From assembly GCF_000308415.1 (NCBI RefSeq), contig NZ_BAFS01000278.1:1-37111 (forward strand): a stretch of 37,111 nt of DNA, written 5' to 3'. The notes below the pieces were generated by a model. The model saw nothing but the letters and a program-made list of their open reading frames with translations. It had not been told where the DNA came from and did no database searches. The translations under genes were made by a program, and so were the position numbers. The DNA comes from Nocardia asiatica NBRC 100129 (GTDB lineage: Bacteria; Actinomycetota; Actinomycetes; Mycobacteriales; Mycobacteriaceae). Each line of letters opens with the position of its first letter. Position 1 is the stretch's first letter. Shown here in pieces: positions 16,622 through 23,723 of the stretch.

Positions 16622-16645
16622 TGCCGCCCCCCACTTACAGTCTAA

Positions 16646-17125
16646 TCAGGCAGGTCTACCGGCCATGCGAATACTGTATTCGACCCCTTTGGGGCCGAAA
16701 TTCTCCATGAACAACTCTTCCGCCAGTGATACCAGCTCACAGCCGAGGCCACTCTCAGAAAAGTGCACAGCGGGTCCGAAATCGGAATACAGAGGAGCAC
16801 CGGAGTACGGGCTGTTCGTCCATGTCATCCCAGCATGCCGCCGCACGCAAGCTTCACCCAAAAATCGAATGAACCCATCCGCGGCTTCCCGGTTCTCCGG
16901 CGAAATAAATGCTGCGCGGTCGTGGAAGCGACTCTGTGCGGCTTCCAAGATTTGCAACGTCAACGGCGGTTTCCACCACGGATCCGTGTATGCGGCGACT
17001 CCGGGAACTGTGTCGGACAAAAATTTCCGAATGGCCGATTCCATGCGTTCAGGCGCAACCCAGTCCAGGTACGCCTCCGTTGCGGCGTCGAATTCGATAT
17101 CAAAACCCATTTGGTCGTCGTCCAC
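16646..17125 (-). CDS. Hypothetical protein, possible partner/immunity protein of the downstream gene
   Basis: This encodes about 159 residues of unknown family, acidic, with no signal peptide or membrane segment. Visible blocks are EAYLDWVAPERMESAIRKF, PGVAAYTDPWWKPPLTL, MTWTNSPYSGAPLYSDF and an acidic SLAEELFMENFG near the C-terminus. I chose the GTG at 17125 because GGAAGG lies 8 bases before it; an ATG at 17110 is the alternative. It precedes the candidate nuclease gene by 24 bases on the same strand. A small acidic protein beside a nuclease-like protein suggests an inhibitor, but toxin genes usually come first, so this is only an inference. Its base composition is less GC-rich than the flanking operons. 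Confidence 0.55.
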   Translation of the reverse strand: MDDDQMGFDIEFDAATEAYLDWVAPERMESAIRKFLSDTVPGVAAYTDPWWKPPLTLQILEAAQSRFHDRAAFISPENREAADGFIRFLGEACVRRHAGMTWTNSPYSGAPLYSDFGPAVHFSESGLGCELVSLAEELFMENFGPKGVEYSIRMAGRPA

Positions 17126-17235
17126 TGGCGAAGCCTTCCCCTCATGCGAGCTGTCTCGTATCGCGGTTTCGAGCACTACAGTGTCATGTCGGTACGTGTC
17201 GCCGGGCAAGCGGTGTGCGGAGGCGGGGTGTCGCA

Positions 17236-17487
17236 TCATCGCTCGACATACAGCCGCTCGCATGGCATCCGGGGTAGCTGATCAGTTGCGCCGCTGGCGA
17301 CGGCTACGGCGTCGGTGCAGCGGTGGATGCTTTCGTCTTGCACGAATACCAGGGCCGCAGTCAAGCACGCTGCGTAATGCAGGTGGTGGCCGCGCATTCG
17401 GACGATCAGGTGCACGTCGGGTTCGTCCGGCAAGGGTGAAGTTATGCCGTGCAAGGAGGGGTGCGGTTCGGCTGGGTCGGGTTGCAT
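17236..17487 (-). CDS. Small hypothetical protein
   Basis: This encodes 83 residues with no family I recognise. The ATG at 17487 has GGAAGG about 5 bases upstream, and codon third positions are mostly G/C, supporting real coding. Its centre reads VHLIVRMRGHHLHYAACL and ALVFVQDESIHRCTDAVAVA, with two Cys and several His that could bind metal. It lies 110 bases upstream of the gene at 16646-17125 on the same strand. Confidence 0.5.
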   Translation of the reverse strand: MQPDPAEPHPSLHGITSPLPDEPDVHLIVRMRGHHLHYAACLTAALVFVQDESIHRCTDAVAVASGATDQLPRMPCERLYVER

Positions 17488-17641
17488 GGGGGCCTTCCGT
17501 GAAGGGTTCTTCCTGGCGTGGATGCTGTTGTGGTGCACTGAGTTCAGCGGGTCGGCGGAAGGCTGGCGGGCCAGTTCGGTTGGGCACACCGATGGAGTCC
17601 CGTCCGCGCCGCCTTCCCCCTTTTGGGTGCCCCGGCATGTG

Positions 17642-17675
17642 GCGCGTTCCCCTGTGGTGCAAAGAGGGGACGCGC
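17642..17675 (-). terminator. Hairpin downstream of the gene at 17701-18015
   Basis: GCGCGTTCCCC (17642-17652) and GGGGACGCGC (17666-17675) pair with a single bulged T. On the minus strand this follows the stop codon at 17701 by about 25 bases. The rest of 17488-17700 shows no gene I can support. Confidence 0.45.
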
Positions 17676-17700
17676 TTTCGCGCGGGGCGGTCTGGGTGGT

Positions 17701-18015
17701 TCAGGTGCGGTTGATGTGCTGGCCGATGATCGCGGGTATCAACAGGTCCAGAAGGGTGAGGTCGTCGGCGGCGGGGATGTTCTCGATGATCGGATCGAGT
17801 ACCGGGGCGGCGTACAAGCGGCCGGTGTGCGGCCCGGCGGCGGTGCGGGCGCTGCTGATCAGTTCATAGACCACCATCGCCATCACACGCACACGAGTGG
17901 TGTCGCTCATCCCGTCCCGCACCGCATCCGCGGTGGCGGCCACCAGAGTGCCGAGCACGTCAGTAAGGACGTCGAGTTCGGCGTCGGCGCGCACGGCGTC
18001 CTGATCACCGCTCAC
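17701..18015 (-). CDS. Small hypothetical protein, coupled to the upstream gene
   Basis: This encodes 104 residues of mostly helical, Ala/Leu-rich sequence of unknown family, with VLGTLVAATADAVRDG, VMAMVVYELISSAR and a hydrophobic C-terminal TLLDLLIPAIIGQH. I place the start at the GTG at 18015 because it overlaps the stop of the preceding gene as GTGA, a sign of translational coupling. An ATG at 18054 in the same frame is possible but would overlap more. It has no predicted signal peptide. Confidence 0.55.
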   Translation of the reverse strand: MSGDQDAVRADAELDVLTDVLGTLVAATADAVRDGMSDTTRVRVMAMVVYELISSARTAAGPHTGRLYAAPVLDPIIENIPAADDLTLLDLLIPAIIGQHINRT

Positions 18016-18491
18016 CGACCGGCCCGCCGTCGCCGCGCATGCTGAGCGGCGCATCCCCGAATCGCCTCGACCACGAGCCGCCCCGGCGGCCGATAGGCGT
18101 CGCGAGGCGGATGTACCCACGCCCGGAACAAACCGGGCCGCTGAGCGGGACCGGGCAACGCAATCTCTCCAGCGCGCAGGATCGACACGTTCAACCGCGA
18201 CATCTCCGCGAACAACCGAATATCGTCCGGCAGATCCGGGCCGGTCAAGAACGTCCACCGCTGCGAACGCGGATGCGTCAGCACCGGCCCGGACGGCTGG
18301 CCCGCGCGATGCATCCACGCTTTGACCTCCGAGCCGATGAACGCGGGCATCATCAACCCACAGACCCGCCCCGCGCGTAGCGTAATGCGGCCTAGATGCG
18401 GTGGGTGGACTTCGGCGGGCAGGTCACACACGTACCGGTAGAAGTGACACAACGACAACGGCGTGTACCCAACGCGTTTCGATGAATCCAC
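18012..18491 (-). CDS. Conserved-looking hypothetical protein divergent from the XRE-TPR regulator
   Basis: This encodes about 159 residues. Landmarks are TPLSLCHFYRYV, GRITLRAGRVCGLMMP, a basic LTHPRSQRWTFLTGPDLPDD centre, IALPGPAQRP and a Pro-rich WVHPPRDAYRPPGRLVV near the end. This looks like a globular actinobacterial family, but I cannot name it or give a function. The start is the GTG at 18491, which has GGGGAGG four bases before it; a GTG at 18515 opens the same frame without such a site. It is divergent from the regulator at 18684 and coupled to the next gene, so the three are probably one regulated module. Confidence 0.65.
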   Translation of the reverse strand: MDSSKRVGYTPLSLCHFYRYVCDLPAEVHPPHLGRITLRAGRVCGLMMPAFIGSEVKAWMHRAGQPSGPVLTHPRSQRWTFLTGPDLPDDIRLFAEMSRLNVSILRAGEIALPGPAQRPGLFRAWVHPPRDAYRPPGRLVVEAIRGCAAQHARRRRAGR

Positions 18492-18683
18492 AATCGCCTC
18501 CCCTGCTCGATGCACTGGTATGCACCCGCCGCCGGGGAGCCGATGCGGGCGACCGGATCAACCCGGCGGCGAGGCCCCTCCAGCCTGATCCTGCTCGGTA
18601 TGTATTCGAAGGCACGGCACTCATACGGAGGCTGTACTCTTCCCGTACGGACCGTCGCAGGCGCGGGCAAGGGGTGGGTGGCA
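18492..18683. promoter_or_regulatory. Divergent promoter region of the XRE-TPR module
   Basis: This 192-base gap separates the leftward gene at 18491 from the rightward regulator. It contains CATACGGAG at 18622-18630 and the palindrome CCGTACGG at 18643-18650, so TACGG occurs twice within about 25 bases just upstream of the regulator. These are candidate binding sites for the adjacent XRE protein. No clear -10/-35 pair was found. Confidence 0.35.
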
Positions 18684-20036
18684 ATGATCGTCATCGACAA
18701 ATGGACGCGAACCGAGATTCGAGCTTTGCGCATTGCCGCTCTGCGGATTACGCAGGAGGAGCTTGCCGAGACGCTCGGGTTCAACGTCGAGACCATCCAG
18801 AAATGGGAACGGAAGACAAGGGCCGATCGCCCGGTCGTACGCAAGTCCGCGGCGGCGCTGGACGAGCAACTTCGGCGGCTCGACGCCGGCCAACTCGAAC
18901 GGTTCCGGGCCGCACTGGCGAACGCACCCGCAGCCCAGGACGGGCATTCTGTACTCAGCGGCGATGTGGTGTCGGACGCAGACGAGTCGCCGCGGACGGA
19001 TGATCTCGGGACTGCTGCGTGGGAAGTCGAGGACGAGGTGAAACGGCGTGAGTTCGGCAAGCTGGCTACGGCCGGGACAGTAGCGGTCTTTCTGCCCGAA
19101 AGCCGGGGCCGGATCGGCATGGGTGACGTCCAACGGCTTTTGGCTGGAGTCGACGCACTCGATCAGCAGGATCAGCGCACCGGCGGAGCGCAGTTGGTCG
19201 ACGTTGCCATCAACCAGCTGACGCACGCCAAGGATCGGCTGGAAACCGGTGCATTCGACGCCGTTACCGGGAACGCATTCACCAGCGCGACCGGAGAACT
19301 CGCGGTGCTCGCTGGGTGGCTGGCCTACGACGGGGACCGGCACCGGCTTGCGCGCCGGTGCTACGCGGACGCCATGGCACTCGGCACGGAGGCCAACGAC
19401 AGTGACCTCGTCGCACACACTTGCCTGTATGCGGCGAATCAATCTTGTTCTCTGACGCGTGCCGTTCGCGGCGGAAGCCCCTACAAGGCGCTGCAACTGG
19501 CTGATCGAGCCCGCGATCTGATGCGCGGTCGGCCACCAGGTCGAATCCATGCGCTGATCGCCGTTCGCGAAGCGCAGGCGTACGGCCTGCTCGGTGACCG
19601 CACGGCGTTCGGCCGCGCTATCGCGACCGCATGGCGTGAGTTGGACCAGGCTGTGCAGTTCGAGCCGCTGGAAGAAGTTCCGCAGTGGCTGCGATTCGTG
19701 ACATATTCCGAGATCGCGGATCACGAGGCTCGCGGCTACGCCGATTTGGGTGACCTGCGCCGATCTGTCGACTTGTACGCGACTGCCGTCGACCGACCCG
19801 CAGGGATGCGTAACGCCACGATCGTCCGCGCATGGTCGGCCGCGACCAGGGTTCGCCTCGGCGATATCGGTGGTGCACTCGAGCATGGATTCCCGGCGTT
19901 GGTAAACGTGTCCGCCATGGCGTCGACACGCATACTGCGCCGCCTCGAACCGGTGCGGACAGCGGTCGATCAACTGCCCGCCGGTGCGGATTTCCGCGAA
20001 CTGTACGACTCCCTGACTCGGAAAGCGACAGCATGA
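18684..20036 (+). CDS. XRE-family regulator with C-terminal TPR-like region
   Basis: This encodes a 450-residue protein. The N-terminus holds a helix-turn-helix: RITQEELAETLGFNVETIQKW (about residues 21-41). A variable linker follows, then a long all-helical region (about 150-430) with TPR-like spacing, for example RLARRCYADAMALGTEA, HTCLYAANQ, KALQLADRARDLMRG and AYGLLGDRTAFGRAIATAW. Large HTH-TPR regulators of this kind are common in Streptomyces and Nocardia and are thought to sense peptides or small ligands through the TPRs. AAGGGG stands about 9 bases before the ATG; a GTG two codons earlier is an alternative. The stop overlaps the GNAT gene by ATGA. Confidence 0.85.
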   Translation: MIVIDKWTRTEIRALRIAALRITQEELAETLGFNVETIQKWERKTRADRPVVRKSAAALDEQLRRLDAGQLERFRAALANAPAAQDGHSVLSGDVVSDADESPRTDDLGTAAWEVEDEVKRREFGKLATAGTVAVFLPESRGRIGMGDVQRLLAGVDALDQQDQRTGGAQLVDVAINQLTHAKDRLETGAFDAVTGNAFTSATGELAVLAGWLAYDGDRHRLARRCYADAMALGTEANDSDLVAHTCLYAANQSCSLTRAVRGGSPYKALQLADRARDLMRGRPPGRIHALIAVREAQAYGLLGDRTAFGRAIATAWRELDQAVQFEPLEEVPQWLRFVTYSEIADHEARGYADLGDLRRSVDLYATAVDRPAGMRNATIVRAWSAATRVRLGDIGGALEHGFPALVNVSAMASTRILRRLEPVRTAVDQLPAGADFRELYDSLTRKATA

Positions 20037-20620
20037 CCGGATTGCCGGATGGTCTGGAATTCGAGCACTACAGTGCCGCCGAAACTCGTTCTCGTCGTGC
20101 GGTTGTCGAGGAAATCTACCGCCGTTCGTATGTCGACGCCATCGCCTCCGGAGACCCTTTCGACTCGCCCTCGGAATTCATGCGACGGTTCGATTCCTAC
20201 ACCGATCCCCGTGGCAACGGATTCGCGTATGTGCTCGCGCGAGTAAACGGTGAGCCCGCTGGTCAGATCTGGGGCTGGCCACTACCCCCGCGCGCACGAT
20301 GGTGGACGGGGTTGCACCTCGACAGCGGCGACCTCGAGGAGTTCACCGCTGAGGACGGCACCCGCACGTTCGGGCTCAGCGAGATCATGGTGTGCGCCGA
20401 ATACGCTGGTCAGGGCATCGCACGCGCTCTGCATGACGAATTGCTCAGCTCGCGACCCGAGCAGCGAGCGACACTGCTCGTAGAGTCGGACAACGAGCGC
20501 GCCTATGAACGCTATCGGCGCTGGGGCTGGAAGAAGGTCGGATCGCTGCGCCCATCCTGGCCGGACGCCCCCCAGTTCGATGTGCTCATTCGCGAGTTGC
20601 GGAGTACTTCACGGGACTGA
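20033..20620 (+). CDS. GNAT-family N-acetyltransferase
   Basis: This encodes 195 residues with the GNAT fold, transferring an acyl group from acyl-CoA to an amine. After a helical N-terminus, the pattern is GFAYVLARVNGEPAGQIWGW (beta strands), FGLSEIMVCAEYAGQGIARALHDELL (the acyl-CoA-binding strand-helix, Q/R-x-x-G-x-A type), and LLVESDNERAYERYRRWGWKKVG. The substrate is unknown. It is translationally coupled to the XRE-TPR regulator (ATGA), so it is probably an effector of that module. Its stop codon lies exactly where homology to a P450 heme loop begins. Confidence 0.88.
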   Translation: MTGLPDGLEFEHYSAAETRSRRAVVEEIYRRSYVDAIASGDPFDSPSEFMRRFDSYTDPRGNGFAYVLARVNGEPAGQIWGWPLPPRARWWTGLHLDSGDLEEFTAEDGTRTFGLSEIMVCAEYAGQGIARALHDELLSSRPEQRATLLVESDNERAYERYRRWGWKKVGSLRPSWPDAPQFDVLIRELRSTSRD

Positions 20621-20781
20621 CCGGCATAGCGGTATTTGCCCGCATGGAAGCGGACATCGCGCTACCCGCCCGGTGATCGCTTCCCCGACCTGAGCTTCAT
20701 CGTCCCGGTCGAGGAAACTCGCAACCTCGCGGCGCGCATCCACAACGACCGCGAACCGTTCCCGGTGCGGCTCGGGAAGCC
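20616..20781 (+). pseudogene. Decayed 3' fragment of a CYP154-like cytochrome P450
   Basis: The DNA here aligns by eye with the last part of the P450 gene ending at 15490, from the heme-loop cysteine codon to the C-terminus. Frame 20644 gives MEADIALPA, against LEAGIALPA in the intact gene. After a 2-base deletion near 20671, another frame gives DRFPDLSFIVPVEETRNLA and then EPFPVRLG, against DRFPDLRFAVPVEEIRNL and ESFPVYIG. The 15 bases CGCTTCCCCGACCTG are identical in both. There is no upstream P450 sequence: the GNAT gene ends exactly where the homology starts, its TGA falling at the place of the Cys codon TGC. This is a non-functional remnant and marks a rearrangement boundary. Confidence 0.85.
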
Positions 20782-20811
20782 GACCCGGCGCACCGGTTGT
20801 TACCGTGGCCT

Positions 20812-21660
20812 ATGGCCAGCGAAACCTCGGCGCTGCACCGGCGCGCCCAGCTCCGCGACTTCCTCCGCACCCGTAGGGCCCGGCTCACGCCGGAGGACAT
20901 CGGCCTGCCCGCGGTGGGACGGCGGCGCACGCCCGGCTTGCGGCGAGAGGAAGTCGCCATGCTCGCCGGGGTGGGCGTGTCCTGGTACACGTGGCTGGAG
21001 CAGGGACGTGACATCACCGTGTCGGCGGAGGTGCTCGACGCGATCGGCGCGGCGCTGCGCCTGTCCGGCCCGGAGCGGACCCACCTGTATCTGCTCGCCG
21101 GTCTCAACCCGCCGCCGTCGGGGGCGACAGGCGACGCCGAGATCACACCGCAGCTGCGCCGGTTGCTGGACGCGTGGGAGCCGCGGCCCGCCGTGCTGCG
21201 CGACCGGTCCTGGAACCTGCTTGGCGTCAACGACACCGCGCGCACCGTTTTCGGGTTCACCGACGCCGACCACAACTGCCTGATCTCGTTCTTCACCAAC
21301 GCCAGGTACCGAGGCATGCACGCGGAGTGGAGCGCGATCGCCCCCGCGGTCGTGGCCGCTTTCCGCGCCGACGCGGCCCACCACCCCGGCGATCCAGAGT
21401 TCGATCGGGTGATCGGCGAACTCACGGCCGTGAGCGCGGAATTCGCCGAGTTGTGGGCCCGCCATGATGTGGACGCCGCGGGCCAGGCCGTCAAGGCCGT
21501 GCGCCACCCCGAAGCGGGCGATCTGCTGTTCGACACGACCACCCTCGCGGTGGCCGATCACCCGGATTGGTTCCTGGTGCTCTACAACCCGCAACCCGGT
21601 ACCGAGACCGCACAGCGGGTGGACGGGCTGATGCGGATCAGGCTCGCCGCCCCGGCGTGA
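20812..21660 (+). CDS. XRE-family regulator with MmyB-like ligand-binding domain
   Basis: This encodes a 282-residue repressor-type protein. The N-terminal HTH is the classic form of the family: GRRRTPGLRREEVAMLAGV, then SWYTWLEQGRDI and SAEVLDAIGAAL (about residues 38-90), followed by ERTHLYLLAG. The rest is the MmyB-like PAS-type domain (DRSWNLLGVNDTARTVFG, then NCLISFFTN). Such proteins commonly regulate a neighbouring oxidoreductase, and the SDR gene starts 75 bases downstream on the same strand. The ATG at 20812 has only a weak ribosome-binding site. Confidence 0.9.
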   Translation: MASETSALHRRAQLRDFLRTRRARLTPEDIGLPAVGRRRTPGLRREEVAMLAGVGVSWYTWLEQGRDITVSAEVLDAIGAALRLSGPERTHLYLLAGLNPPPSGATGDAEITPQLRRLLDAWEPRPAVLRDRSWNLLGVNDTARTVFGFTDADHNCLISFFTNARYRGMHAEWSAIAPAVVAAFRADAAHHPGDPEFDRVIGELTAVSAEFAELWARHDVDAAGQAVKAVRHPEAGDLLFDTTTLAVADHPDWFLVLYNPQPGTETAQRVDGLMRIRLAAPA

Positions 21661-21735
21661 CCGTAGCCTGGTGGTGCCACACCTAGGTCAACTGGACACT
21701 GTTCGGCGGTCGCGGCCTTCGGCACGCTGATTTTC
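21661..21735 (+). promoter_or_regulatory. Short gap before the SDR gene with an ACCTAGGT palindrome
   Basis: This 75-base gap between the XRE regulator and the SDR gene contains the palindrome ACCTAGGT at 21681-21688, in the position of a promoter or operator. It may be the regulator's own target, but eight bases of symmetry is weak support. Confidence 0.3.
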
Positions 21736-22506
21736 ATGACGCACAACAACTCCCGATTCGACGGTCAGGTCGCGCTCGTCACCGGCGGCTCGAGCGGCAT
21801 GGGACTGGCCACCGCACGACGGCTGCTCACCGAGGGCGCGCGGGTGGTCGTCACCGGCCGGGACAAGACCCGGCTGGACGCCGCGGTCGCGGAATTGAAC
21901 GGTGACGACCGGGTGGTCGCGATACCGGGCGACGCGGGGCGCGTCGCCGACCTCGACGCACTCGTCGCCGCCATCCGCGACCGGCACGGACGCCTCGACG
22001 TCGTGTTCGCCAATGCCGGGGTCGCGTCGTTCCAGCCGCACGCCGAGATCACCGAGGACGAGTTCGACCGTGTCGTGGACACGAACTTCAAAGGCGTGTT
22101 CTTCACCATCCAGAAAGCTCTGCCGCTGCTGTCGCGGCACGCGGCGATCGTCATCAACGCGTCGTGGACGCTGCACCGTGGCCTGCCCGGAGGCACCTTG
22201 TACGCGGCCACCAAAGCGGCCGTGCACAATCTGGCCCGCACGCTCGCGGCAGAGCTCGGACCGAGGGGCATCCGGGTCAATTCCGTGAGCCCCGGATACA
22301 TCGAGACCCCGATGTTCCACGACAACGTCAGCCCCGACGCGCACGCCGCCGTGCTCGCCGAAGTCGCCAGCCGCCGGTTGGGCACCGCCGAGGACGTCGC
22401 CGACGCTGTCGCGTTCCTCGCCTCCGCCGAGGCGTCCTATATCAACGGGCAGGACCTGGTCATAGACGGCGGCCTGGTCGCGGCCATATCCCGCGAGATG
22501 ATCTAG
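21736..22506 (+). CDS. Short-chain dehydrogenase/reductase (classical SDR)
   Basis: This encodes a 256-residue NAD(P)-dependent oxidoreductase with a Rossmann fold. The motifs are TGGSSGMG for cofactor (about residues 16-23), NAG (about 93-95), the catalytic Tyr and Lys in YAATK, and a Ser (NASW) exactly 13 residues before the Tyr, the right place for the SDR triad. SPGYIETPM and the C-terminal YINGQDLVIDGG are also typical. VTGRD after the second strand suggests NADPH preference. The substrate is unknown; it is probably controlled by the XRE protein upstream. Its stop codon overlaps the stop of the convergent gene. Confidence 0.92.
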   Translation: MTHNNSRFDGQVALVTGGSSGMGLATARRLLTEGARVVVTGRDKTRLDAAVAELNGDDRVVAIPGDAGRVADLDALVAAIRDRHGRLDVVFANAGVASFQPHAEITEDEFDRVVDTNFKGVFFTIQKALPLLSRHAAIVINASWTLHRGLPGGTLYAATKAAVHNLARTLAAELGPRGIRVNSVSPGYIETPMFHDNVSPDAHAAVLAEVASRRLGTAEDVADAVAFLASAEASYINGQDLVIDGGLVAAISREMI

Positions 22507-23492
22507 GCCGCCGGGTTCGCGCGGCGCACGGATGCGGCTATGGCGTCCCGGATCGGCCGCCAGCGCAGATCCAGCTCGGCCAAGGTGCGGGAGTCGTCGG
22601 TCGGCGTGGCGGTGGTCAGCAACCACGCGGCCTCGTAGCTGAGGCCCGCGCTGATCGGCAGGAAGCGGGCGGCGGCGTCGGTGAGCCGCCCCAGCCCCAG
22701 CAGCGCGGCGTTCGGCACCGGGACCCGGTGGATCCTCTGCCCGGCAGCGCTTTCCAGCATGTCCACGATCTCGTCGAACGCCACCATGTGCCCGCCACAC
22801 AGGTAGCGCCTCGGCCCCAGGCCGGGGCGCATCACAGCGGCGTGCACGGCGGCGACGTCGCGCACGTCGATCATCTGCATGCCGCCGCGAATCCGGGGCG
22901 CGATCCCGGCGCGCAGGATCGCGCCCCAGCCGTCGGAGGTGATCCCGGCCTGCGGCCCGAGACCAGGGCCGACAACGCTCGAAGGATAGGTGATGACGAT
23001 CGGAGCGCCCGTGGCCTGCAAGGCCCGCGCGATCCGGTCGGCAGCCGCTTTGGTGCGGCCGTAAGCGCTGCGGCCGGGCGCGGTGGGGCTGTCGGGGGTG
23101 ATGACCGGGTCGGGGCTGGGGAACAGCGCGCTGTAGCTGGCGACGTGGACGATCGGGTCCAACCCGAGCGCCGTCGCGCGGGCGAGCACGGTGGCCGTCG
23201 CGTCGACGTTGACCTCCCACATCAACTGTTCGCGCCGATTGTCGGTGCCGACCACCCCCGCCGCGTGCAGGACGGCGTCGCATCCGTCCAGCAGTGCCTC
23301 GACCGTCTCCGGGTCCCGGATGTCGCCCGGCGACACCGCGAGCGCTTCGGGCGGAGCATCGAACATGCCGACGACCGCCGAGACCGATTCGCTCGGATGG
23401 ACCAGCAGCGCGACCTGGTGCCCCGCCCGCAACAGGGCGGAGACGGTGTGCGCACCGAGGTAGCCGGTGCCTCCGGTGACCGCGATTCGCAT
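22503..23492 (-). CDS. NAD-dependent epimerase/dehydratase family protein (extended SDR)
   Basis: This encodes 329 residues. The N-terminal TGGTGYLGAHTVSALL (about residues 6-21) is the cofactor motif of extended SDRs. HVASYSALF and SAYGRTKAAADR supply the catalytic Ser and YxxxK. TYPSSVVGPGLG and DVRDVAAVH are also typical of dihydroflavonol reductase/3beta-HSD-like members. The reaction cannot be specified. It is divergent from the TetR gene with a palindromic operator between, so TetR control is likely. A tiny open frame ends five bases before its start. Confidence 0.9.
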   Translation of the reverse strand: MRIAVTGGTGYLGAHTVSALLRAGHQVALLVHPSESVSAVVGMFDAPPEALAVSPGDIRDPETVEALLDGCDAVLHAAGVVGTDNRREQLMWEVNVDATATVLARATALGLDPIVHVASYSALFPSPDPVITPDSPTAPGRSAYGRTKAAADRIARALQATGAPIVITYPSSVVGPGLGPQAGITSDGWGAILRAGIAPRIRGGMQMIDVRDVAAVHAAVMRPGLGPRRYLCGGHMVAFDEIVDMLESAAGQRIHRVPVPNAALLGLGRLTDAAARFLPISAGLSYEAAWLLTTATPTDDSRTLAELDLRWRPIRDAIAASVRRANPAA

Positions 23493-23497
23493 ACCGG

Positions 23498-23584
23498 CTA
23501 CCCCTCGTCGCTTCCGGCCGACGGCGTGCGCGCGTCCACCGCCCCCGCCGTCGTGCCGAACCGAGCCGGTATGTGTCCGCCCAT
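23498..23584 (-). CDS. Possible 28-residue leader ORF upstream of the epimerase-like gene
   Basis: An ATG at 23584, preceded by GACGAGGGAG, opens a 28-codon frame (MGGHIPARFG... ending SAGSDEG) whose stop lies five bases before the epimerase ATG. The epimerase ribosome-binding site, GAGGGG, lies inside the end of this frame, so translation of the small frame would couple to the gene. It could be a leader peptide or just chance. I recognise no family. Confidence 0.3.
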   Translation of the reverse strand: MGGHIPARFGTTAGAVDARTPSAGSDEG

Positions 23585-23685
23585 ATCCACTCCCTCGTCG
23601 TCCGTGCTCCCGCGTCCGGCCCGCCGAGACCGCGCACGCGACGCGCCGCGAGAATGGCCGGATACCGGAAGCACCGGCATAAATT

Positions 23686-23702
23686 CGATGCCAGTGGCAT
23701 CG
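23686..23702. promoter_or_regulatory. 17-bp perfect palindrome, candidate TetR operator
   Basis: CGATGCCA and TGGCATCG are perfect reverse complements around a single G. The site ends 21 bases before the TetR ATG, next to an AT-rich CATAAATT (23679-23686) that could be a -10 element. Position, length and symmetry fit a TetR-dimer operator controlling its own gene and the divergent epimerase-like gene. Confidence 0.7.
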
Positions 23703-23723
23703 TAATAGACGGCAGGGAGCGGC

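Noticed and set aside
15542..20620. Integrative element, IS or prophage
   Set aside because: No integrase, transposase, replication or phage gene and no terminal inverted repeats were seen; only the duplicated P450 3' end hints at insertion.
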